Below are positions 14,851-22,124 of a stretch of DNA of 26,540 nucleotides, piece after piece (the first letter of the stretch is position 1; each line of letters begins with the position of its first letter). The stretch lies in the NCBI GenBank assembly GCA_002704625.1, contig PAGZ01000008.1:1-26540 (forward strand), in the 5' to 3' direction. Made by a program: the position numbers and the translations under genes. Under the pieces are notes generated by a model that made no database searches, was not told where the DNA came from, and saw only the letters and a list, made by a program, of their open reading frames with translations. This DNA comes from Candidatus Pelagibacter sp. GTDB taxonomy: Bacteria; Pseudomonadota; Alphaproteobacteria; Pelagibacterales; Pelagibacteraceae.

Positions 14851-15666
14851 TTATTTTTTTTCTGACAGGAGATAAAGATCAATAAAATTTTGAAAGATTT
14901 CACTCTCTTCGTAAAGATTATTTATTTCGACTTTAACAGGATCTCCAAATTTTAGAATCCATATAAATTTGGTCTTTAAGTAGATTTCACCATCTTTAAG
15001 TTTAATCGGTTGAGGACATAACTTGTTACCAATAGAAATTTTGACTTTCTCATTTAATAAGTATTTAATTTTATCTTTTATATTTCTCTCTAAAAAAGCT
15101 CTACCAGCCAAACTCCAAGACGAATTCATATATCTAAACCCAGCAGATACTTGAAGACAAATATCTTCTATTACTTTTTTGTATTCATCATTTCTTTGAT
15201 ATTTTTCTTCACACTTGGGCAGAAGAGAAACCTCGTAAGTCTCATTCACAAAATATTTTTTTTTAAAATTTTCAATTTTATTTAGAAATCTATTTTTGTA
15301 ATCAAAATTATCATTTTCTTGGTCCTGCTCCCAACCATGATCAATGTAATTTATAAAATCTTGTGCATCTTTAAATTCAAATGTGATTATTTCATTTCTA
15401 TTTAATCGTTGCGTAATTTCAAATTTTCTAAGAATTTCAGAGGAAAGTTTAGCATTGCTTTTCTTTTCAGATCTCTTTTTAAGAATATCTACCAAACTTA
15501 GGTAATTGTTATAATTAACATTCCCATCTTCTTTAAGCCTTAAGAAACTTTTATATTTTTTTCCAAGGTCTTGCTCTGGAATTACTATGTCGTTGGATTT
15601 CAGATATTTAGAAAAATCTAATCTTTTTCTCTCAAATTCTTGTTGTATTTTTTCTTGTGCTATCAT
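14851..15666 (-). CDS. Protein of unknown function coupled to argG
   Basis: A 271-residue soluble protein, rich in Lys, Glu and Asn, with no signal peptide or membrane segment. The first 110 residues look helical and charged; the middle carries [20 protein letters not shown]; the last third ([20 protein letters not shown] onward) is more beta-like. No motif I recognise. The ATG overlaps the argG stop as ATGA, so it is translated after argG, but this does not prove a role in arginine synthesis. Base composition matches the AT-rich core (8 of 60 G+C in 15241-15300), so it does not look recently acquired. Confidence 0.72.
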   Translation of the reverse strand: MIAQEKIQQEFERKRLDFSKYLKSNDIVIPEQDLGKKYKSFLRLKEDGNVNYNNYLSLVDILKKRSEKKSNAKLSSEILRKFEITQRLNRNEIITFEFKDAQDFINYIDHGWEQDQENDNFDYKNRFLNKIENFKKKYFVNETYEVSLLPKCEEKYQRNDEYKKVIEDICLQVSAGFRYMNSSWSLAGRAFLERNIKDKIKYLLNEKVKISIGNKLCPQPIKLKDGEIYLKTKFIWILKFGDPVKVEINNLYEESEIFQNFIDLYLLSEKK

Positions 15667-16853
15667 TTCCTTAAAGCATATTTGTGTATCTTTAAGAATT
15701 TTTCAATAGCCCCTTTTCTAAAAAAGGTATTATCTTCAAATGAAACTTTCTTCATAGAATAAGCCTTGCTTGAAGATGTTCTACTCATGATTGTAATATT
15801 GCCTTTATAAAGTTTTAACTTAACTTTTCCGTTAACCTTATGTTTATTTTTATCTACGATTTTTTGCATTTTGAATCTTGCTTTTGAAAACCAAAAACCG
15901 TTATAAATCAGTTCAGCATACTTCGGCATAATTTCATCCTTCTCATGCATAGTTTTCTTATCTAAAGTTACGGACTCTATCGCTCTGTGTGCTATCATCA
16001 AAAGAGTTCCTCCTGGAGTTTCGTATACCCCTCTTGATTTGATACCAATAAATCTATTTTCAACTAGATCAACTCTTCCAATTCCATTTTTACCAGCAAC
16101 TAAATTTAATTTTTGTAAAAGTTTAGCAGGTGCTAATTTTTTATTATTTACTGATACTGGATCACCTTTTTTAAATCCTATGGTTACATAAGAGGGTTTC
16201 TTGGGTGCTTTTTCAGGAGAAACAGTTCTTTGAAAAATATATTCAGGAGCTTGTTTTTTTGGATCTTCCAAAACCTTTCCTTCAGTTGAAGTGTGATAAA
16301 GATTGTCATCCACTGAAAAAGGAGGCGCTCCTTTTTTATCTTTAGGTATTGGTATGTTATGTTTTTTTGCGTATCTAATTAAATCTGTTCTAGATTTTAA
16401 TTTCCAAATTCTCCATGGGGCTATGACTTTTATTTTTGGTCCAAAATAATAATATCCTAATTCAAATCTAACTTGATCATTTCCTTTTCCAGTAGCACCA
16501 TGTGATACAGCAAATGCTTTAAATTTTTTTGCAATTGCAACTTGTCTTTTTGCAATTAAAGGTCTTGCTATTGAGGTTCCTAATAAATATGTACCTTCAT
16601 ATAAAGCGTGCCCTCTAACCATTGGAAAAACATAATCTTTTACAAAATTATTTTTTAAATCTTCAATAATAATATTTTTAACACCTAATCTTTTTGCATT
16701 TTTAATTATTTTTTTTTTATCAATTTCTTGTCCAATATCGGCGGTATAGGCTATTACTTCAGAATTGTAATTCTCTTGAAGCCATTTAAGAATTATGGAG
16801 GTGTCTAGCCCTCCAGAATAAGCCAAGACAATTTTACTTTTATTTTTAGGCAC
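15663..16853 (-). CDS. argG: Argininosuccinate synthase
   Basis: Condenses citrulline and aspartate with ATP to argininosuccinate, the penultimate step of arginine synthesis. The 396-residue protein has the PP-loop [19 protein letters not shown] at the N-terminus, the substrate-binding [40 protein letters not shown], and [11 protein letters not shown], all standard for type I Arg[17 protein letters not shown] near residue 270 is also typical. Length is normal. It overlaps the IalB-like gene upstream by eight bases and the 271-residue gene downstream by four. Confidence 0.97.
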   Translation of the reverse strand: MPKNKSKIVLAYSGGLDTSIILKWLQENYNSEVIAYTADIGQEIDKKKIIKNAKRLGVKNIIIEDLKNNFVKDYVFPMVRGHALYEGTYLLGTSIARPLIAKRQVAIAKKFKAFAVSHGATGKGNDQVRFELGYYYFGPKIKVIAPWRIWKLKSRTDLIRYAKKHNIPIPKDKKGAPPFSVDDNLYHTSTEGKVLEDPKKQAPEYIFQRTVSPEKAPKKPSYVTIGFKKGDPVSVNNKKLAPAKLLQKLNLVAGKNGIGRVDLVENRFIGIKSRGVYETPGGTLLMIAHRAIESVTLDKKTMHEKDEIMPKYAELIYNGFWFSKARFKMQKIVDKNKHKVNGKVKLKLYKGNITIMSRTSSSKAYSMKKVSFEDNTFFRKGAIEKFLKIHKYALRK

Positions 16854-17349
16854 AACTTTTTCTTGCAGCGTTATATGATTTTGTAAAGCCCATCATTGAA
16901 TAAGTATCTTTAGTCTGATTTCCTTTTTTATTAGTTGCGGAAACAGAAAGTTTTGAGGCTTTTTTCATTACTTTAATTAAACTAAATTCTTCCTCACCAT
17001 CAAGTAACCATGCAAATTTACCTTGGGAAAACATACTAAATTCATTTCTACCACTTTTTGCTACGACACTAGAAACTTTATACTCATGGCCACTTGTTAT
17101 ACTAATTTCATTTTTAATTTTTCCAGATTTTCTGAAAGTTACGAATAATCTAGAAGGATCTCTTTTCAAATTTTTTGGAGCTCTTTCTAAAGGAATAGTC
17201 TGTGCAAAACAAATCTTACCACTTGCATCATTGTAGGTAAAAGTTTCCCAATTTTTAAATTTCCCAATACTCTTTGGTTGGGCTGCTAATACAGAATTTG
17301 TAGCAAAGAACGCAATAATAGAAATTGTTGTAATAATTTTTTTAATCAT
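16846..17349 (-). CDS. IalB-like (invasion-associated locus B family) exported protein
   Basis: A 167-residue protein with a clear signal peptide ([20 protein letters not shown], cut probably after LAA). The mature part starts with [20 protein letters not shown] and continues as a beta-rich domain of about 140 residues containing [17 protein letters not shown] and [16 protein letters not shown]. This pattern (xWxxx ... C near the start, FTxxY/A ... C at the end) fits the IalB family found widely in alphaproteobacteria, named for a Bartonella gene. Two Cys of the mature protein may form a disulphide. The free-living role is unknown; no link to invasion is implied. Its stop overlaps argG by eight bases. 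Confidence 0.85.
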   Translation of the reverse strand: MIKKIITTISIIAFFATNSVLAAQPKSIGKFKNWETFTYNDASGKICFAQTIPLERAPKNLKRDPSRLFVTFRKSGKIKNEISITSGHEYKVSSVVAKSGRNEFSMFSQGKFAWLLDGEEEFSLIKVMKKASKLSVSATNKKGNQTKDTYSMMGFTKSYNAARKSCA

Positions 17350-17406
17350 TTTAAGCAGATATTAATAACTTATACAAAATTTATCTCTTTTCAACAGTTC
17401 TGTTTA

Positions 17407-18447
17407 TTAAGGTGCAGGATTAGGATTGTTTTCATGTACTGTATTTATATCATTTATGATATTTTCATTCAGAGATAAATTTATACTATCTATATTTTCT
17501 TTTAGCTGATCCATTTTAGTTGCTCCAATAATGTTACTAGTAACAAAATTTCTGGAGTTTACAAATGCTAGAGATAATTTAGTAAAAGAAATATTATATT
17601 TTTTAGCAATTTTAAAATAGTTATCAACTGCATCATAAGTTCTTTGATTATGATATCTTGGATAATTTTCATAAAATAAATCTAATCTAGAATTTTTTGG
17701 CACCTTTTTATTTCTATATTTTCCTGTCAGATAGCCAATTCCAAGAGGTGAATAGGCAAGCAATCCAGCTTTTTCCCTAATAGAAATTTCTGACATTCCT
17801 ATTTCATAGGTTCTATTTATTAAACTATAAGGATTTTGTACCGATACCACTTTTGGTAGATTTTGTTTGTCTGCAATTTCTAAAAATTTAGAAAATCCCC
17901 AGGGAGTTTCGTTTGATAGACCAATATATCTTATTTTTCCTTGATCAACGAATTTCCTTAAACTTTTTAATATACTCTCAAAACTATTCCAAATTTTTTC
18001 TTTTTCATCATGCTTGTAATCTAAATCTCCAAAGTAATTAGTATTTCTTTCGGGCCAATGAAGTTGATATAAATCAATATAATCGGTATTCAATCTTTTT
18101 AGACTATTATTCAAAGCTGTCTCAATACTTCTCTCCGAATATTGTTCGCCACCTCCTCTAATCCACTTTAAACCTGGTCCAGCTATTTTCGAAGCTAATA
18201 TAATTTTTTTTCTATTTTTTTTTAGTTTAAACCAATTACCTATAATCTCTTCAGTTTTTCCATAAGTTTTTTCTTTTGGTGGTATTGCATAAAGTTCAGC
18301 AGTATCAAAAAAATTTATTCCATTTTCTAATGCATAGTCCATTTGCTCAAAACCCTCTTCTTGAGTATTTTGTTCTCCATAGGTCATTGTGCCTAGACAA
18401 ATAAGGCTTACATTCAATTCCGTGTTACCTAATTTCCTATATTTCAT
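17407..18447 (-). CDS. tas: Tas-like NADP(H)-dependent aldo/keto reductase
   Basis: A 346-residue (alpha/beta)8-barrel oxidoreductase. The start MKYRKLGNTELNVSLICLGT leads into MTYGEQNTQEEGFEQMDYAL, then INFFDTAELYAIPPKEKTYG with catalytic Asp and Tyr, ILASKIAGPG with the catalytic Lys, and YIDLYQLHWPERNTNYFG with the active-site His. IGLSNETPWG, QNPYSLINRTYE and the C-terminal NIIGATKMDQLKENIDSI form the cofactor side. Length and motif order match E. coli Tas, which complements proline/tyrosine auxotrophs by an unclear route, down to the ending Pro-Ala-Pro. Natural substrate unknown. It is transcribed alone, divergent from the YccA-like gene. Confidence 0.93.
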   Translation of the reverse strand: MKYRKLGNTELNVSLICLGTMTYGEQNTQEEGFEQMDYALENGINFFDTAELYAIPPKEKTYGKTEEIIGNWFKLKKNRKKIILASKIAGPGLKWIRGGGEQYSERSIETALNNSLKRLNTDYIDLYQLHWPERNTNYFGDLDYKHDEKEKIWNSFESILKSLRKFVDQGKIRYIGLSNETPWGFSKFLEIADKQNLPKVVSVQNPYSLINRTYEIGMSEISIREKAGLLAYSPLGIGYLTGKYRNKKVPKNSRLDLFYENYPRYHNQRTYDAVDNYFKIAKKYNISFTKLSLAFVNSRNFVTSNIIGATKMDQLKENIDSINLSLNENIINDINTVHENNPNPAP

Positions 18448-18481
18448 AAAAATGTAATATTTTTAGGTGATATATGTGGGA

Positions 18482-18509
18482 TTGAAAACAAAAAAAAAAT
18501 GATTATATT
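18482..18509 (+). promoter_or_regulatory. Sigma-70-like promoter for the Bax-inhibitor-1/YccA gene
   Basis: TTGAAA (18482-18487) and TATATT (18504-18509) each match five of six consensus bases, with a 16-base spacer made mostly of A. The predicted transcription start falls at or within a base or two of the ATG at 18516, so the mRNA may be leaderless or nearly so. No Shine-Dalgarno is visible. Confidence 0.5.
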
Positions 18510-18515
18510 TTAAAT

Positions 18516-19280
18516 ATGGAGTTTAATAGACAAAATACCAAAATTAAATCATCTATAGCTGACGAACACATAATCGATCAGGGCTTAAGAAGCTATATGC
18601 TTAAGGTTTATAACTATATGGCCTCAGGTGTTTTTTTAACTGGAATAGTTTCTTTAATATTATTTAGGTTATCCGGAGGTTACGATATTCAAATAACTCC
18701 AAGTGGCATCTCAGGACTAACTGGAATTGGACAAGCATTATTTGCTTCTCCTTTAATGTGGGTAGTTATGCTGGCACCACTGGGAATAGTTCTTTACATG
18801 AGTTTCGGTATTAGAAAAATGAGCGCTGCAAAAGCTCAAACTACTTTTTGGATTTTTGCTGCTTTAATGGGAGCTTCACTTGCTTCAATATTTTTAGTTT
18901 ATACTGGAGCAAGTATTACTCGTGTATTTTTTATAACAGCAGGCACATTCGGAGCTATGAGCATTTATGGCTATACTACTAAAAGAGATTTAACTAAGTT
19001 TGGATCATTTTTAATGATGGGCTTAATTGGGATAATAATTGCATCAATAGTTAATATATTTATGAAATCAACTATGATGTATTTTGTAATTTCAATTCTA
19101 GGAGTATTAATTTTTGTTGGTCTTACAGCATATGATACTCAAAAAATTAAAAACATGTATCTCGAGTCTGATGATAGCGAAATATCTGGTAAGAAAGCAG
19201 TTATGGGCGCTTTAACATTATATCTAGATTTCATTAACTTATTTATAATGCTTTTGAGACTTTTTGGGCAAAGAAGATAA
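18516..19280 (+). CDS. Bax inhibitor-1/YccA family membrane protein
   Basis: A 254-residue protein with about seven hydrophobic segments after a polar start: near residues 32-52, 70-92, 105-125, 130-146, 160-180, 184-204 and 225-248. The N-terminal LRSYMLKVYNYMASGVFLTG and the C-terminal GALTLYLDFINLFIMLLRLF are hallmarks of the YccA/BI-1 family, which includes pH-sensitive calcium-leak proteins and regulators of the FtsH protease. LTAYDTQKIKNMY before the last helix carries the conserved Asp. It stands alone, convergent with the DUF2794 gene with three bases between. Confidence 0.95.
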   Translation: MEFNRQNTKIKSSIADEHIIDQGLRSYMLKVYNYMASGVFLTGIVSLILFRLSGGYDIQITPSGISGLTGIGQALFASPLMWVVMLAPLGIVLYMSFGIRKMSAAKAQTTFWIFAALMGASLASIFLVYTGASITRVFFITAGTFGAMSIYGYTTKRDLTKFGSFLMMGLIGIIIASIVNIFMKSTMMYFVISILGVLIFVGLTAYDTQKIKNMYLESDDSEISGKKAVMGALTLYLDFINLFIMLLRLFGQRR

Positions 19281-19283
19281 TAC

Positions 19284-19625
19284 TTATTTTACTAATTTTA
19301 ATTCCTTTAACTCAATTTTTTTAATTAATACTTCTAAATTTTCTGATTTTTTTATTATTCTTCCGTTTCTATCCAAAATATAATATTTTTCTGTTTTATT
19401 TTTTGGGTTTAAGTTCTTAGATATCCTGTAAATTGGTTTCTCCGACGCCCTCTGATACACGTCAAAAGAAATTTCTTTTTTATTTATTGAAAGTCCATAG
19501 TCTTTCCAGTCTCCCGATGAAACTTTTTTTGCATAAAGGTTAAGAATAGTTTTTAACTCTTTTTTAATAAAAAAGTTTTCCTTATAAAAAAACCTATTAT
19601 TAACAACTAGTTTTAGTTTATTCAT
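19284..19625 (-). CDS. DUF2794 family protein
   Basis: A 113-residue protein matching the alphaproteobacterial DUF2794 family. Conserved blocks are FIKKELKTILNLYAKKVSSG, DWKDYGLSI, FDVYQRASEKPIYRISKNL and a short end with ILDRNGRIIKKSENLEVLI. No signal or membrane segment. The family has no known function. Its start lies inside yciB (eight-base overlap), suggesting coupled translation and perhaps a shared envelope role. Confidence 0.88.
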   Translation of the reverse strand: MNKLKLVVNNRFFYKENFFIKKELKTILNLYAKKVSSGDWKDYGLSINKKEISFDVYQRASEKPIYRISKNLNPKNKTEKYYILDRNGRIIKKSENLEVLIKKIELKELKLVK

Positions 19626-20169
19626 TTTTTTTATATTTTTGTATTAAAGGTATCTGAAATGCCGTGAATAACAGTGTTATAGGTAATATTCCCCATACTT
19701 TAAAATTAATCCAAAATTCCTCACTTTGAGTTCTCCACACAATTTCGTTAATAATAGCTAAAAAAATAAAAAAAACTATCCATCTGTAAAGAAGCTTGTC
19801 CCAGCCGAATTCTTCTAACTTGATAGAACTTTTAAAAAAAAATTTTAAAAAATTCTTTCTGTACCAAATCTTTCCAATCCATAATGTGATTGCAAAGACA
19901 ATGTTAATTATTGTAGGTTTTAAATAAATAAATATTGGATTTTTAAAAAAAATAGTTAATCCTCCGAACAAAGATACTAAGAACGCTCCTATTAAAGGAA
20001 TATAAGGTATTTTTTTTTCTACAAAATACACTATTGCGACAGCTACTATTGTTGTTAAGATTAGAGGCGGAATAGCTATAATTAAGTTTTTATTGCTTTT
20101 GTAATATACTATTAGGAAAATCAAAAGAGGACCAAAGTCTGTTAAGATTTTAATAAAAGATTTATTCAC
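19618..20169 (-). CDS. yciB: Inner-membrane septation protein A (YciB/IspZ)
   Basis: A 183-residue integral membrane protein with about five or six helices. The start KILTDFGPLLIFLIVYYKSN and the later block IFIYLKPTIINIVFAITLWI match the YciB family. GWDKLLYRWIVFFIFLAIIN and EIVWRTQSEEFWINFKVWGI are further family signatures. YciB affects septation and cell-envelope maintenance, interacting with elongation and division proteins in gammaproteobacteria. First gene of a two-gene minus-strand unit with DUF2794, divergent from hspQ. Confidence 0.94.
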   Translation of the reverse strand: MNKSFIKILTDFGPLLIFLIVYYKSNKNLIIAIPPLILTTIVAVAIVYFVEKKIPYIPLIGAFLVSLFGGLTIFFKNPIFIYLKPTIINIVFAITLWIGKIWYRKNFLKFFFKSSIKLEEFGWDKLLYRWIVFFIFLAIINEIVWRTQSEEFWINFKVWGILPITLLFTAFQIPLIQKYKKNE

Positions 20170-20212
20170 AGATTAAAGTTACCATAAATTTTTTTTATTT
20201 ACATTTTTTTTA

Positions 20213-20240
20213 TTGATTTTACGATAAATGTTATTATCTT
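20213..20240 (+). promoter_or_regulatory. Possible promoter for hspQ
   Basis: TTGATT (20213-20218) and TATCTT (20235-20240) are separated by 16 bases, each matching four of six sigma-70 consensus positions. The predicted start of transcription is only a few bases before the ATG at 20250. No heat-shock sigma-32 pattern is evident, although E. coli hspQ is heat-inducible. Confidence 0.3.
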
Positions 20241-20249
20241 AAATAAAAT

Positions 20250-20570
20250 ATGAATGCTAAAAAAGCAAAATTTTCAATAGGTGAAATAGTTAAACATAAG
20301 CACTTTAATTTCAGAGGCGTTATATACGATGTAGATTTTGAATTTAATAATTCAGAAGAATGGTATGAATCAATCCCAAAGGATGTTCGTCCTAAAAAAG
20401 CCCAGCCATTTTATCATTTACTTGCTGAAAACAACGAGATCACATATGAAGCATATGTTTCTGAACAAAATTTAATTATAGATAGCTCGGGAGACCCAAT
20501 CAGACATCCTTTAGTAAATGAAGTATTTTCTGAAAAAAGGGGATCAGGTTATTATAAACCTTCAAATTAG
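20250..20570 (+). CDS. hspQ: Heat shock protein HspQ (YccV-like)
   Basis: A 106-residue protein with a complete HspQ/YccV domain: KFSIGEIVKHKHFNFRGVIY, YDVDFEFNNSEEWYESIP, DVRPKKAQPFYHLLAENN, EAYVSEQNLI and a C-terminal PIRHPLVNEVFSEK. In enterobacteria HspQ binds hemimethylated DNA and acts as an enhancer and substrate of Lon. The sequence is the alphaproteobacterial type, with the YESIPKDVRP insertion. It lies 178 bases upstream of ccmC on the same strand; a shared transcript is possible but a structured leader intervenes. Confidence 0.94.
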   Translation: MNAKKAKFSIGEIVKHKHFNFRGVIYDVDFEFNNSEEWYESIPKDVRPKKAQPFYHLLAENNEITYEAYVSEQNLIIDSSGDPIRHPLVNEVFSEKRGSGYYKPSN

Positions 20571-20620
20571 TGTTTCTGCCACAAATTTAACAAATTTAAT
20601 ACAAATCTCCGGCTAAAAGT

Positions 20621-20716
20621 AAATATACCATTTGAATGTTAGAGCCTAGTTGGGAATTAACTTATACTTCCTTATCTCCCTCATAATTTTCAATTAGGCT
20701 AACAAAATATACCATT
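20621..20716 (+). repeat. Structured leader of ccmC: imperfect hairpin flanked by 12-bp direct repeats
   Basis: The 178-base gap between hspQ and ccmC has no gene. It contains two exact copies of AAATATACCATT (20621-20632 and 20705-20716). Between them GTTAGAGCCTAGTTG (20638-20652) can pair with CAATTAGGCTAAC (20691-20703) as a 13-bp stem with a two-base bulge and one G-U pair, closing a loop of 38 bases. The element ends 32 bases before the ccmC ATG. It has no T run, so it is not an ordinary terminator. It may be a 5' regulatory RNA of the cytochrome c maturation operon or a remnant of a small inverted-repeat element. Confidence 0.5.
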
Positions 20717-20748
20717 CAAAATTCATCTAAAATCAGTTAAAGAAAGTT

Positions 20749-21456
20749 ATGATAAAATTTTTAAATCCTAGCTATCTATTTCACTTATCTGGGAAGATAC
20801 TAAAATTTATAAAAACTTTTGTTATACCAGTTACATTAATTGGTGTTACGTTTGCACTTTTTGTTTCACCACAAGATTATATCCAAGGTAATTCTGTAAG
20901 AATTATGTATGTTCACGTACCATCTGCATGGATATCTTTACTTTGTTTTGGAGCAATATGTTTGTTATCTGTTATTAACTTTCTCTTTAAAATTAAAAGT
21001 TTAAGCTTGATATATAAAAGTATAGCCCCAATTGGACTAACATTTAATTTTGTAGCTATTATCACAGGGTCACTTTGGGGACAACCAACTTGGGGTACAT
21101 GGTGGGCATGGGACGCCAGGTTGACCTCAATGCTTATATTGTTATTTTTTTATATAATTTTCATTTTATCTTATAAGTTTATCAAAGATCCTCATAAGTC
21201 TTCCAAAACATGTACTATCATCTCTCTATTAGGAATTGTTAATGTCATAGTTATAAAGTACTCAGTTGTTTGGTGGTCTACACTTCATCAACCATCAAGC
21301 ATTAAAATTTTTGAGGAAACTACTGTTCATTTTTCAATGTTAGTCCCACTTGTGGTCATGTTATTAGCTTTTTTATTGTATTCTGCGCTAATTTTTCTAA
21401 TGAAATATAGAATAGAAACAATTAGAGTCAAAAAAAAGGGTTTAAAAAAATTATGA
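20749..21456 (+). CDS. ccmC: Heme exporter/chaperone component CcmC
   Basis: Inner-membrane protein that holds heme in its WWD domain and passes it to CcmE in System I cytochrome c maturation. The 235-residue sequence has six hydrophobic segments. The tryptophan-rich heme-contact motif is GQPTWGTWWAWDARL, and conserved heme-ligand His lie in IMYVHVPSAW and in STLHQPSS. Length is normal. First gene of the ccmCDEFGH run, overlapping ccmD by four bases; a structured leader precedes it. Confidence 0.97.
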   Translation: MIKFLNPSYLFHLSGKILKFIKTFVIPVTLIGVTFALFVSPQDYIQGNSVRIMYVHVPSAWISLLCFGAICLLSVINFLFKIKSLSLIYKSIAPIGLTFNFVAIITGSLWGQPTWGTWWAWDARLTSMLILLFFYIIFILSYKFIKDPHKSSKTCTIISLLGIVNVIVIKYSVVWWSTLHQPSSIKIFEETTVHFSMLVPLVVMLLAFLLYSALIFLMKYRIETIRVKKKGLKKL

Positions 21457-21680
21457 ATTTAAATGTATTTATTATGAATGGTCACGGTATATACGTTTGG
21501 TCAGCCTTTTTAATAACTTTTTTAGCTTGTCTCTATGTTTTTTTAAAAACCAGGAAGACTCTTAAAAAGCTTGAAAAAGACTTTGTTAAAGAAACTGAAA
21601 ATTTCTCACAAGAGCAGCTTGAGGTTCTTAAAAAACAAAAAATTGCTAAAGAAATTTTAATTTCGAATTCAAAAAACTAG
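21453..21680 (+). CDS. ccmD: Heme exporter protein CcmD
   Basis: A 75-residue protein with one membrane helix. NGHGIYVWSAFLITFLACLY is the CcmD signature (GHGxYVW). CcmD connects CcmC and CcmE and helps release holo-CcmE. It is longer than many CcmD proteins; the extra length is a charged cytoplasmic tail of about 45 residues, probably coiled-coil. ATGA overlap with ccmC. Confidence 0.9.
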   Translation: MNLNVFIMNGHGIYVWSAFLITFLACLYVFLKTRKTLKKLEKDFVKETENFSQEQLEVLKKQKIAKEILISNSKN

Positions 21681-21695
21681 TTGGGCATTTTTGAA

Positions 21696-22124
21696 ATGCT
21701 TAATAAAAAGACGAAAAATAGATTATCAATCTTCATAGCGGTATTATCAGTGTCTATAATACTAATAGTATTTATTTTTAAAACACTAGAAGATAATATT
21801 CTATATTTTTATTCCCCTTCTGAAATACAAGAAAGCAATGAGGCAATTCTAAATAATGAAATCAGAATAGGCGGGATGGTAAAAGATGGATCATTAAAAA
21901 CTGATAATAATGAAATTAAATTTATTGTTACAGATTTTAAAAAGGAAATAATAGTGAGCTACAAAGGTACAGTTCCTGCGCTTTTCGCTGAAGGAAAAGG
22001 GGTAGTTGCAGAAGGAAAACTAAAAGATAAAAAATTTTTTTTAGCTAAGAGAATTTTAGCGAAACACGATGAAAATTATATGCCGCCAGAAGTAAGAGAA
22101 AATTTAAAACAAAATGTTAAGTAA
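21696..22124 (+). CDS. ccmE: Periplasmic heme chaperone CcmE
   Basis: Carries heme covalently between CcmC and CcmF. I take the ATG at 21696 (MLNKKTKNRLSIFIAVLS, 142 residues) rather than an in-frame TTG at 21681. The N-terminal anchor helix is followed by an OB-fold: FYSPSEIQESNEAIL, IRIGGMVKDGSL, IKFIVTDFKKEIIVSYKG, LFAEGKGVVAEGKL. The heme-attaching His is His124 in KHDENYMPPEV (HxxxY motif). The end overlaps ccmF by 11 bases. Confidence 0.95.
   Translation: MLNKKTKNRLSIFIAVLSVSIILIVFIFKTLEDNILYFYSPSEIQESNEAILNNEIRIGGMVKDGSLKTDNNEIKFIVTDFKKEIIVSYKGTVPALFAEGKGVVAEGKLKDKKFFLAKRILAKHDENYMPPEVRENLKQNVK

Noticed and set aside
20571..20748. tRNA or ordinary terminator in the hspQ-ccmC gap
   Set aside because: No cloverleaf or T-loop sequence is visible and the stem has a 38-base loop with no following T run.
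21681..21695. TTG start for ccmE directly after the ccmD stop
   Set aside because: The ATG at 21696 gives the usual short basic start before the anchor helix; the TTG form is possible but less likely.
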